Part shown: positions 33,631 to 45,508 of the stretch, piece by piece | Numbering within the stretch: position 1 is the stretch's first letter | Layout of the letters: the number at the start of each line of letters is the position of its first letter | Source of the DNA: Prosapia bicincta | Taxonomy: Eukaryota; Arthropoda; Insecta; Hemiptera; Cercopidae | NCBI GenBank assembly: GCA_036971475.1 | Contig: JBAIZL010000006.1 | Location: forward strand, 10,570,656 to 10,634,655 | Direction: 5' to 3' | DNA: 64,000 nt | Program-made: the position numbers and the translations under genes | The notes under the pieces: generated by a model | The model's database searches: none | What the model saw: only the letters and a program-made list of their open reading frames with translations | Told to the model about the DNA's origin: nothing

Positions 33631-34552
33631 AATTTACCAATGGATTGATCTGACACCTATTGGTGCTCTAAATTTTGTTTACCTTAGATTCCTCTGATTC
33701 CATATCCACCTATTCAGGGATGGAATCGGAGGAAGTTTTGGATTTAGGAGGAGCAGTTTTACCATGCCGTCCTTTTAAATTATTAGTTTTTTCAGTACTC
33801 CCTACGAGCAACGGTTCTGACCATTCAAAAATCCCTAAGAGAAGATGTAGGTTTCCATATGTAAAGTTTGTGTTGTTATTGTAATGTGTGTAGAAAGTGT
33901 AATAGTGTATAATATGTAGTGTGTGTTGTCAGTAGTGTTTGTGTTAGACTGGGGTACCGCGAGGGACGCCAGACCCCTCTTAGTAGATGCAGCTAGTCCG
34001 CACCTCCCCTGCGGGTAGATCACTTTATCTGTAGCCATTGAATAAAAATAAAAACTATAAAAATCTTTACTTGTAATACATTTCTTTTCATAGAGCTTAC
34101 TTTTCTCAAAAAGACACACACAACTTAATTTAATAAAACTATATTTTATCAAGATATTTAAATAATAAAGTAAATTATTAGCTCCATTTCTTCCCTTTCA
34201 TCTAACTTAAAATTTCTTATAAAGCTTGTTTATTGGAAAATACAATAAAATTGTGGTAATTCAGTCTCAGAAATTCTTATAAAAATGGTTAATAGGCTAA
34301 AAAACCAATGTATGGAAACAAGAACAGTTATTTCTGGTTAAAGATTTAGCTTAAAATACATAGAAATACAGCATTTTATAGAACAATTCTATAGAATGTT
34401 TTACTCTCTTTTACAAAGACTTGATATGTTTAAAATTAGTAAGGAATTTCATAACACTATGATCACTTTATCTGAAGATTCTGGTATCAAAGGAAGATTG
34501 AATTTACTTATACCAAAGGATCAAAAATAAGTAAACTTCTGGTAATAACTTG

Positions 34553-34930
34553 ACAAAAAAGTCACACTTACCACACTTACTGATATTTTTCAGCAGACGT
34601 GTCTCGCTCTGTCAGTGCATTATTCAATCCTGTGAGTCATGGACAAGACTGTTGGTCAGGTGTGGTGTGAATCTGTGGTGTATTTGTAGTAGTTGTTAAT
34701 TATGTTATCAAATATAGTATTTGATTGTGAGTGTTTTGTCATTTAGAATGTGTTGTGGATAGTATTTATGGAGTTTGAATATCTGGTAGTTTCTGTTGTG
34801 TGGATTTTTTTTTTTTTTATGTAGTGTGTGATTTTTAGATTGGTTAGACATGTTAGTCTGTGAGTAATTACCATGTAATCAAGATGTACATAAAGTAATT
34901 GTAGTAAAATAAAGACTTTTGTTGTGGTTA
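34553..34930. repeat. PLE type C fragment
   Basis: It has 'cttgacaaaaaagtcacact', 'ttttcagcagacgtgtctcg' and 'agtgcattattcaatcctgt', followed by a G/T-rich decayed coding remnant on the minus strand. It shares the 'ttcagcagac' terminal sequence with the 26.3, 55.3 and 60.2 kb copies. Confidence 0.5.
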
Positions 34931-35568
34931 GTGGGTTTTATTTATTTACTTAAAACATTACCCCACAGTGGTCAAAAATTTATTAATTGTTTTATGTTTC
35001 TTTGGTATGCCAGAGGAGTTTTTGGACTCTCTGATTTTGGACTGTTTTAATATCACTACTGAAGTTTTCTTCTAAAATGTAACCACAAACCTGTCTTTAT
35101 CTTTGATTAAGATCCTGGAAAAGTAAGGCTTTGTTCAGACATTTCTCTGAGTTTATTGCAAACATACAAAAATCCACTCTTTATATTCAAAGGACAAAAC
35201 TTGAGGGGCGGGTTTTGCAGCAACACAATGTCTAAATTTCCAGTTACAATTTCTTGACAGTTTACACAGCTAATGCTAATACTTAAACACAGTCCTGATT
35301 TGAATGATAACAATCTTCTATGAGTTGTTGATTTTTTTTAACATTTATATTTGGTTTTCTTATGGAAGGTGGTACTGAACAATAACTGTTATGAAGTAAA
35401 AATTTGTCTTTCTTCTAAGATAGATATACCATTTAAATAACTAACCAATAGCTTAGTTAAGGAACTTATTCACTATGATTAATATTTTACATACACATTA
35501 TAAACACTAATGGGATTACAAAATTCTTTCATCAAATAAAGGAAGCAATGAAAGCAGACAACAAATAT
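34931..35568. other. Short intergenic spacer and lipase 3' flank
   Basis: AT-rich with no genes seen. The segment adjoining 35610 is probably the lipase 3' UTR. Confidence 0.4.
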
Positions 35569-35574
35569 TTTAAT
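35569..35574 (-). promoter_or_regulatory. ATTAAA, possible poly(A) signal of the lipase gene
   Basis: This common variant of the polyadenylation hexamer lies about 36 nt past the lipase stop on the minus strand. I saw no AATAAA close by. Chance occurrence is quite possible. Confidence 0.3.
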
Positions 35575-35609
35575 AATACAGATTTTTTTTAAACTCATTT
35601 ACAATGAAC

Positions 35610-35715
35610 TTATTTAAATAAATCAGCCAAAAATGATTTTTTGGTCTTGTTATTTCGGCGAAGATTTGAAAATGGTTCTGAATCCCCAGTTGCCAAATAA
35701 AATATACCTTTGGCC
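35610..35715 (-). CDS. Lipase exon 11 (terminal)
   Basis: The acceptor is 'aaactttttag'. It encodes (K)AKGIFYLATGDSEPFSNLR, then RNNKTKKSFLADLFK, and a TAA stop at 35610-35612. FYLATGDSEPF is the usual end of insect pancreatic-type lipase domains. The basic tail after it is short. Confidence 0.85.
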
Positions 35716-38000
35716 CTAAAAAGTTTTAAAAAATTAATTGATAATATTACATAAAATTACATATAAACAATTTTAAATTGGATAAAGTACAGTAACAGAT
35801 TAGATAAGTAAATATTAAATAATTGTATAACGTTTATAATACAAACTCTTAGATTATAAAATCCCTTAAATATTCTCTACCCTGACTAATATTTTTAAAT
35901 TTTAGATAACTTTTGGAGTTATCAAACTTTTATTGCTATTAAAATCTATTACCTAATTAGAATTTTTAAAATTATGAGAAATAACAATTTATTAAAATTG
36001 AAAGAAATAATTGAAAATATACTTATTTTACTTTGAAATTACTTGTGACCAGACATTCTATTAATTGCTAACACACATATGGAGGAAACACTTTCGTCTT
36101 ACGACTACTTCACCCTTACATTTCTGCCACTAGGATTGCTGCAGTTGTACTTTTCGGTACCAATTTTTGAAAGTTAGAAGTGATGTGATTGAAGAGTATA
36201 TGTGATCTGCGTCGTTCTTCTAACCTTCGAAAATTGGTACCGAAAAGCACATCTGCAGCAATCCTTGCTGCAGAAATGTGAGGCTAAAGAAGTCGTAATA
36301 CGAAAACATTTCCTCCAAGAATGAGTTAATAATTTAACAACTTATATTAATAGAATGTCTGATTGCAAGTAATTCTAAATGGGGAGAACTCTAAATGTAT
36401 TATTTGCCAAAAGCATACAAAAATCATTTAAATATTGAATATAGATTCTCTAATGCACCCAATATATAAGAACAAAAACTTGTTGACGAAACAAATATTT
36501 ACTAAAAACACTAGTAAATATTTTAAAACTTGCCTATTGTAGCCCTTATTTATATTTGTTGAGGGCGACTGTTTCAGGAGATGCGTCCCATTGTCAACTC
36601 AGACCGTCACAGTTTTTACTTAGGAAAGACAGGGAGGTCATTTTACACACGCTGCCAAAAACACATAAATGCACTAACAAACAAAAAAACCAAACTTCGC
36701 CGAACATCTCAAACCATGACTACACAACATAACATCCAACCTACAAATTCTTCATAAACAATACAAAATTAACCAACGATACACAACCGAACAATACAAA
36801 ATGTACAAACATTTCAAATTACACCCTACACACATACTCAACACACAATTACATTATAACTCACACAGACGTTTTGACGTCATAACTCCTAATATTCACC
36901 AAAATACACCCCTACCATAAGTACTCACCCCCACTCTAACCTACAAAAACCTTGAGATCAGTTACAGTCTGAGTTGACAATGTGACTCATCTCCCGAAAC
37001 GGTCGCCCTCAACAATATAAAGTATGCACTACTATAGGCAGGTGTGACATATTTACAAGTGTTTTTAGTAGCAACTAGTAGCTCAGATGAAGATGGAATC
37101 AACAAATACACATTTTTAATTTAAATACATACTTAGAAATGCATGGGTCTCCCATTAACACCTTTGTCCCAGTAATGTTACACTTCTTGTTCTGAAAATC
37201 ATCCCATGAAGAACACTTGAATGCTGGGAAACCAGTGTCTGAAGAAATGGATTCTGCATAGTACCAAGCAGCTCTATCATGTGAACATGCCAGTGCTGAG
37301 AAAAAAACTTAAATGTAGCCGTAGGAATATGAAGTAAATAAAACAAATATTTTCAAACTTTTAACAGGACTTTAAAATTATTTTACTTAAAAAAGTAAAT
37401 TGTAGTTAATAAATAGGAACTTTAGATAATAAATAGAATGATGAATTTCTTTGTTGTTCTTTCTGAATATAGGCATCGGAAATATTTCTTAGTTTTTCCA
37501 CAAGTTTCTCAAAAGTAAAATTTAACATCTAAATGTTAGCAGCAGAGTGGGCAAATTGCAAAATGGTAGTTCCGTTCAGTTACAAGAATTTTAAGAAATT
37601 AAAGAGTTCTGTTACTTCATTTTATCTATATAATTGTATAGTATACTAACAAGAGTATTCTTTGTTCCTAAGGCATAAATAAGATTCTCAACTATTAGAA
37701 TCTACTATTAACAAAAGTGTAAGTGATAAGAGAATGCCAGAAAACCTAAGGCTGTTTAATATTTGTAATATTGTTTAAATATTTGTAGCAAAGGTTATTG
37801 TTTTTAAAGATTATAATTATGCTACTGTGCTCTGTACAAATTATTGTAGAAAAAACAGTATGTATACTATAGTTACAACTGGAATATATGTATTAACACA
37901 TAATATTATTTTTTTAAAAAATTCAATTCCTACTTAAATAAACAAAAAAAATTCTATTTTTGGTTTTTTTTTAATTTTATAATTACAATTAATATAAATA

Positions 38001-38054
<54 letters not shown>

Positions 38055-38988
38055 GGATGGGCCGATTCCGATTCTCGATTCTAGGAATCGTCGATTCTAG
38101 TGGTATCGAGGAATCGTCGATACTCGATTCTTCATTCATAAAAGTGTCGATTCCGATTCCTATTTTGTTAACTATTAAAATATGTGTGTGGAGTAATTTA
38201 TTGGAAAAATAATTAATTACCAACTATATCTTATTTTTGTATTAGTTGATTTGGATGAATTAAATGATTAAATTAAACGAAAATATTATTATTTATGAAG
38301 CAACAACAATCAAGATCGTAACCATTTCTGGTCGTTTGACATCGCTCGTCTCTCTCTCTCTTCGATACAACACTCTACCCCCCCCCCCCAAGTGTCTTAC
38401 TGCCACTGATTTATAGATGTCTGAACAAAACACACAAAAAGTACAGTAAAAAATCGATTAACCGTGGCGAGGATGGTTGAGCGAATAGACGGATAACAGA
38501 AACACTGTATTATTCCTCTGAAACCTAACCTCAATCAATTACATTAGACAGATATCACTCTCACAGTAATGTAATATATTTCGGAGCGAAAAAAAAATAA
38601 ACACGATTATAATAGCAAATGAAACTATTTGTTACATGATAAAAAGATCTGCACAGTAGCTACAAATGTAGCAAAATAATGTACAGTAATATAAACTTAC
38701 TGGTAAAATAGTTCATATAGTTGAACTATCAATTATATCACATGTTATCTGATATGTTTTAAAAATTCCTATTGATAAATCAAAGTCGAAGGTTTTAAGT
38801 AGCCTATTACATTGAAACAGAACTTTTAAAGGGTTTTGCCGTATGACCAAGATGTTAACTAAATTAATTATTAGAGACCTAGCATGTAAGCTAATATAAC
38901 ATGAAAGAATCGAGAATCGACTAAAGAATCGAGAATCGAGAGGAAAATTTTAGAATCGGAATCGAAAATTTTAGGAATCGGCCCATCC

Positions 38989-39048
<60 letters not shown>

Positions 39049-42000
39049 AGAATAACAACATTATGTGGCAAAATAGAAAGCAAATTTCCTTGCAATTTTC
39101 TATTTCCCTTTCTGTGTATGGTGTTGGACTACTATTTTTGTTTGTTACTATTTATAAGTTCTCTTTTTTTCATTACTTGCATTGTGTTGTAATTTCTTTT
39201 TGCTTTCTTTTCACATTGTCCATTTGTGAAGCAAGGTTCGATACCGTTAATTCAGTTTGTTTGTTTATTTTATTATTTTCATTCATTTTTACTCCTAGAG
39301 CATTATTTATGATATTGTGTAGTAACCATGACACTTATTTCAGGTTATACAATAGAGGTTTTTCATATAGATCTTTCAGAAGTTCATTTTAGCTATGGAA
39401 AGTTGGCTCAGTGCCAAAAAGTACTGGACTTTGAACATGAAGATACTCAGTTCAAATCCTACCTAGAACCCCCAAATTTTTATAATTTAATTATTGAATA
39501 AGTATTTGAAAAAACTACTAACACCGACATCCACTATACGTTTTTTTTAAATATCTTATTTGAACTTGATGGGATGAATACAAATGTATTTTATTACCAA
39601 TTGAAAATTTATTTAAGATTTATATCAGGAGAGCGTGAGATAATAGAAGGAATTTTAAAATAGTAATTTTTCTAACAAAATAGAATTATAAATACCATAA
39701 AAGGTGAAATTTACATAAAATTTAAGATAAGAATTTTTAAATAATAGAACATTTCCTGACCACAAACTACTTTAGCACTGCAAATTACCATATTTGTACT
39801 AGTTTTTATTTTTAATAAGTTACACTTTTAAAAAATGTTTTAACTTGCCCATAGTAGCACTTATTTTGCTTGTTGAGGACGGCCGTTTCGGGAGATGTGT
39901 CCCTTTGTCAACTCAGACCGTAACTGATCTCAAGGTTTACGTAGGTTAGGGGGGAAGTGGGATATTTTGGTGGTGTGGGTGTATTTTGTGTGTATCAGGA
40001 GTTATGGTGTCAAAAAGTGTGTGTCAGTTGTAATGTAATTGTGTATTGAGTATGTGTTTAGGGTGTAGTTTGAAGTGCCTATATATTTCGTATTGTTCGG
40101 TTGTGTAGCGTTGGTTATTTCTGTGTTGTTTATGAAGAATTTGTAGGTTAGATGTTATGTCTGTGTAGTCGTGTTTTGTGGAGTTGAGATGATCGGCGAA
40201 GTTTGATTGGTAGTTATTGTTTTTTAGTGCTTTTATATGTTCTTGGTAACGTGTGTAGAATGACCTCCCTGTCTGGCCTATGTAAAAACTGGGGCATGAA
40301 CTGCAAGTTAGTTTGTAAACTCCAGTGGTGTTGTAAATGTCGTTGATTTTGCTGTTGGGCCTAAATTGTTTGTTGAGAATGTTGTGTGTGGAGTAAGCTA
40401 TTTTGTAGTTGTATTTTCGTAATGTGTTGGTTAGATTGTGGGTTTTGGATGATCTGTAAGGTATTGATAAGTATTTTATGGGATTGTCATCTTGTGTGTT
40501 TGTATTTGGGTTATTATGTTTATTTTTTAGGCGGTTGTATAATTTGTCTATCATTGTTGGGTTGTATTCGTTTGTTTGTGCTATATATTTTATGGTGTTT
40601 AACTCCTGGTGGTGTTCATCTTTGTACAGTGGTGTTTTAAGGAGGTGATATATCATGGTATTGTAAGCAGCTAGTTTGTGTTGGTGTGGGTGGTTTAAGG
40701 AACTGTGTAAGGTCGTATTGGTGCTGGTGGGTTTTCGGTATATGTTGAATTTATGTGTTTGTTTGTCTGTCCGTTTAATTGTGAGGTCTAAGAAGTTAAG
40801 GGAGTTTTGTTGTTCTGTTTCGATGATGTATGTTAGTTTAGAGTGTATGGAATTTAGGTGTTTTAGAAATATGTGTGCTCTGCGTGTGTTGCCTTTATAT
40901 AATGTTATGATGTCATCGACGTATCTGTACCAGTAAATTATGTTATCTGAGTATTTGTTGTTGTGTAAAATGTGGTCGATCATCTCAACTCCACAAAACA
41001 CGACTACACAGACATAACATCTAACCTACAAATTCTTCATAAACAACACAGAAATAACCAATGCTACACAACCGAACAATACGAAATATATAGGCACTTC
41101 AAACTACACCCTACACACATACTCAGTATACAATTACATTACAACTCACACGCACTTTTTGACGTCATAACTCCTAATACACACAAAATACATCCACACC
41201 ACCAAAATATCCCACCCCCACCCTAACCTACATAAACCTTGAGATCAGTTACGGTCTGAGTTGACAAAGGGACACATCTCCCGAAACAGCCGTCCTCAAC
41301 AAGCAAAATAAGTGCTACTATAGGCAAGTTAAAACATTTTTTAAAAGTGTAAGTGATTACTAGTAGCTCACGCGAAGATGGTATCAACAAATGTTTTAAT
41401 AAGTATTTACTAATAAGCAATTTATGAAAGGTCAATAACAAACATACAATCATAGGTTTTTTTTTCAATATAACACAACATAAAAAATCATTCCACAAGA
41501 TTGTTTAAAAACCTTTGTCATTTACTTCTGCTATTTTTATATAAGCAATATATTTTTTGTAAATATATCACAAAATCACAAGTACAAAAATTTAACTCCA
41601 CACATAAAATTAGAAAATTGAAAACCTGTAAAATCACATCCAGGTTGTTGTGAGCCTCCATTTGGGTAGAAGTCTGCATGGCCTAGAGGTCCTGGCTGTC
41701 CTAAGAAACCAGCAGATGTATGAATTATATCAACAAATGTAGCGTCGCTTGCATCTAAGCTTGATCCTGGCTCAACGTCAAAAAATGGCGAAGCTGGATC
41801 TAAGCCTGAAACAAATTTTGAATAAATTTTAGTAATATTTTCATTTCATGAACAAAACCACAACAAAATTTTTAGGTTTATCTGATTATTTCCTTTAGAT
41901 TTTAAATATGATATCTTAAATTTCGAAACTTATATAAGTAAACAGGCAAATTTATTTTAAATATCATTATCTGTCATTATAAATATTAATTATTGATTCT

Positions 42001-44656
42001 ATCCCAATTTCCTAACAATAGAATTTTATTTTATTTTTGATGTATCATTTTTGAAGTAGGGTTAATAACTGTTGTTTTGACAGATGGGAGTGGCAACACC
42101 CACTATATAAATATGGAAGTGTAACCTTACTTTCACCCTAGTTGTAAGTTTGTTGTAGTAACACTCACTGATGATGATGACTTTGTCAATAGAAAGCGAG
42201 ATCTGGAAGTGATGGGGGCATGGCTAATAGTATAGAAAGACAAACTCAAAATGGAGTCACTCCAAAATGCGTCAACAGAAGAGAATATTATAAACCTTAG
42301 GTAAGGCAAAAAACTGTACTCAAATATGTATAATAATTAAAGCTCACCTACATCCAAGTAATTTGTAGAGCCTATGATATGATTAGTCAGGAACCGTATA
42401 CAAGTGTTTTTATAACTTTAACCCATTTATTCTCAATAGGACAAAATCTATATTTTATGTGATTTTTCCTTATTTAATCTACATTTCTACTATAGAATTA
42501 ATAAAATAAAACCTGAATATGAATCTGATGGTTTTAGTTTTTGAGTAATGACCTGTTGCGTTCGCACAACGTTGGGAATTCCCTGCATCTCGCGGCGCTG
42601 CTTAACGGAATGTTGGGAAATGGCGTGTGCTGAAATAAACACGATAATCATTGCATGAAACGATTTATTGAAACACAATGTACACATAGTTTTACTTTTT
42701 GCAATTTATTTCAATCTGAATTGTGAAATGTTTCAAAATATTCAACATGTAAAAACACTTGACATTTCTTGCATGTGTAGACTGTTTGACTGTGGCACAC
42801 TTTACATCTCTGTCTTGCATTACTTTTGTTTCGGTCTACGATGTGGTCCGTTTTGTCTTTTCATACGTCATCTGGTAAAGTAATTTTACTGCAGTGACCT
42901 AATAGCAGATTTTTGCTGCACTTGTCAGGTTCTTCAATATTTGCTGATCGAAATAAAGAGATAACGAGCTGCGATCTAAACTCTATTTGACTGATTTTAT
43001 TTCCGGTGGATAAAATATAAAATTTCCATGCATTTACTACAGCACAATCAATTCTATTTACAAATAAGATCCACCACCACTTTTTACCTCTTATTCTAAT
43101 TCTGTAATTGGCAATAGCATTATCATGAGAATCCACTCCGCCCATTCCTTTATTATAATCATTGATAACATTCGGCTGCTTTACAAAGTCCTGTTTCCTT
43201 TCTTTTCTATTATAGCATTTTACATTTAGGGTTGGTTTAACTGATCCGTAATTTGTAATGACGGTAACAACTGAATTATCCCGCCATCGAACAACAAAAA
43301 TTTTCTCCTTTTTATCAAAACGCAAATTCATAACTTCCTTTCGGAGCTTTTAGAAATTTTTTCACTGATGTGAGTGGAATATTGTGCAACCAATTTTCCC
43401 TTATTGTTCCTGCTACTAAGAAATTCATCTTTGTCAGTTTACTTACTAAACTATAAGTACTGACAAAATTATCAAAAAAAATTAAGTGATTCTCTGGATT
43501 TTCAACTATTCTCAACAAATTATAAACGACCTCTCCTAAACCATAGCCGTTGTTTATTTCACCACCTTTTCCCCCATATGACTCAAAATCATATTCTGCT
43601 GTTTTATAACACTCACGTTTAAAACTCATAGCGGATCTACTGGTCAATTGCTTTCAACACGGCCGATATATTTCAACTCCCGGGGAACTCCCAACGTTGC
43701 GTCAACGCAACACATGTGAACTCTGTTGAATTAGGGGGAACTGGAGAGCTGTGACTCATTAACTAACATGACTCATTAGTAAAGTAAACATGATAAGAAA
43801 GGCTGACATAGCAAAACAATTTGTTCCAAGAATTGACAGATGTTTATTTCTTACAGGGAAAATGTTGATTTTCTCGACAGTTATTTTATCGTAATTCAAG
43901 TCCTTATTGACAAAGATATATTATTAAAAACAAAATAAGTATTGCATGATAGAAAAATAATCTATTCTTTGAATAAATAACACACTTCAAATTGAAAATT
44001 ACTCACTATATGGAGGAGTTGTGTGCAATATAATATACTGTTGCGTTGGGAAGAAATGGGTTAACTTCGGTCTTTTACTTTTTACATCGACACCGTTGAA
44101 TTCGTGTAGGCCTAGACCTAAGTAATTAATCAGAACACTCTCTTTCCACTCTAGTAAACAACAAATGAAGAGAAACAATTCTGGGTAGAAACTAGTTTAG
44201 TTAAATCTCTGAAAGAATAATATATTTACCAGTTACTCGGTACACATCTCCTGTTTCTAAGGCAGCCCCTGCAAAGCCAGCAATCTGAGCCCCTATACTA
44301 AATCCAATAATATGCACTGTTGACATATCTGTACCGCCCAGGGATAGTTGTTCTATCAGATGACTTACAATAATGCCCATACTCTTTGACTGCTTGGATA
44401 CCATAGGATAACATGGAGAATGAGACAATGCTGACCAGTCTACCATGATTATGTTGTACGGTCCTTTGGTTAAGTAAGCTAAAACATTAACAAGATAAAG
44501 AAAAAATTAATTTCAATCATTTTAAAAATTGAGAAATATTAACTTCAAAAATTGTTTTGTAACATTTATTTGATATAGTATAAGTTTATTTAATTCCTTC
44601 TATTAGTTCATACTCTCCTTGTATATATCTTATTAAACTTTTCACTAAAATAAAAT

Positions 44657-44697
<41 letters not shown>

Positions 44698-44941
44698 TGA
44701 TATTTTACCTTGTCCATTATTTTTCCGTTGCACTGACTTTATGAAGTTGATATATTACTATTGTAAATACTTTTATCCGGCATTAAGTGCAATAATTTTA
44801 CCTTATGTGATGAGGCACGTTTCGGTCACTTGACCATTTTCGAATCACTGAATTAATTTTCTCTGCGTGATGAGGTGCCTCATCACATAAGGTAAAATTA
44901 TTGCACTTAGTGGAGGAAAAAATTGTTTACAATTAATAATA

Positions 44942-45007
<66 letters not shown>

Positions 45008-45181
45008 TATACTTATTTATATTGCACTTATTGGTGGATATAATTGTTTACAAATAATAATAATAACTTTTGTTGATTCCATTTGTTGATTCCATTTGTT
45101 GATTCCATCTTCGCGTGAGCTACTAATAATAACTTCATAAAGTCAGTGCAACGGAAAAATAATGGACAACGTGAAATATCA

Positions 45182-45216
<35 letters not shown>

Positions 45217-45470
45217 GTTAATATATTACTATTGTACTAATTTTATCCACCATTAAGTGCAATGATTTTACCTTGTGTGATGAGGCACCTTTCGGTCACT
45301 TGACCATTGTCGAATCGCTGTGATTCGACAATGGTCAAGTGACCGAAAGGTGCCTCACCACACAAGGTAAAATCATTGCACTTAATGGTGGATAAAATTA
45401 CTACAATAGTAATATATTAACTTCATAAAGTCAGTGCAACGGAAAAACAATGGATAACGTAAAATATCAA

Positions 45471-45508
<38 letters not shown>

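Larger units (their letters stand above)
29935..34150 (-). mobile_element. I-superfamily LINE with RNase H, internally deleted and split by a Tigger
   Basis: This minus-strand non-LTR retrotransposon reads, from high to low coordinates: a 5' part with MATDKVIYPQGRCGLAAS (about 34020-34037, perhaps ORF1 or leader) and WSEPLLVG...GRHGKTAPPKSKTSS (33840-33730); the endonuclease N-terminus (from about 33610); a Tigger insertion (32090-33366); the endonuclease C-terminus (32089-31750); a PWWNNECTNVL segment (about 31450-31480); the start of the reverse transcriptase (31060-30780); and RNase H (30690-30240). The YADD catalytic core of the RT is missing. The 3' end is near 29935. It is not mobile. 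Confidence 0.75.

Noticed and set aside
33835..34152. 105-codon minus frame with MATDKVIYPQGRCGLAAS as an independent gene
   Set aside because: It adjoins the LINE in the same orientation and has no splice or family support, so I treat it as probable LINE 5' sequence.
37954..39095. Open frames with Ile-Tyr runs on both strands
   Set aside because: They are readings of the TA repeat and the hAT ends, with no independent coding sign.
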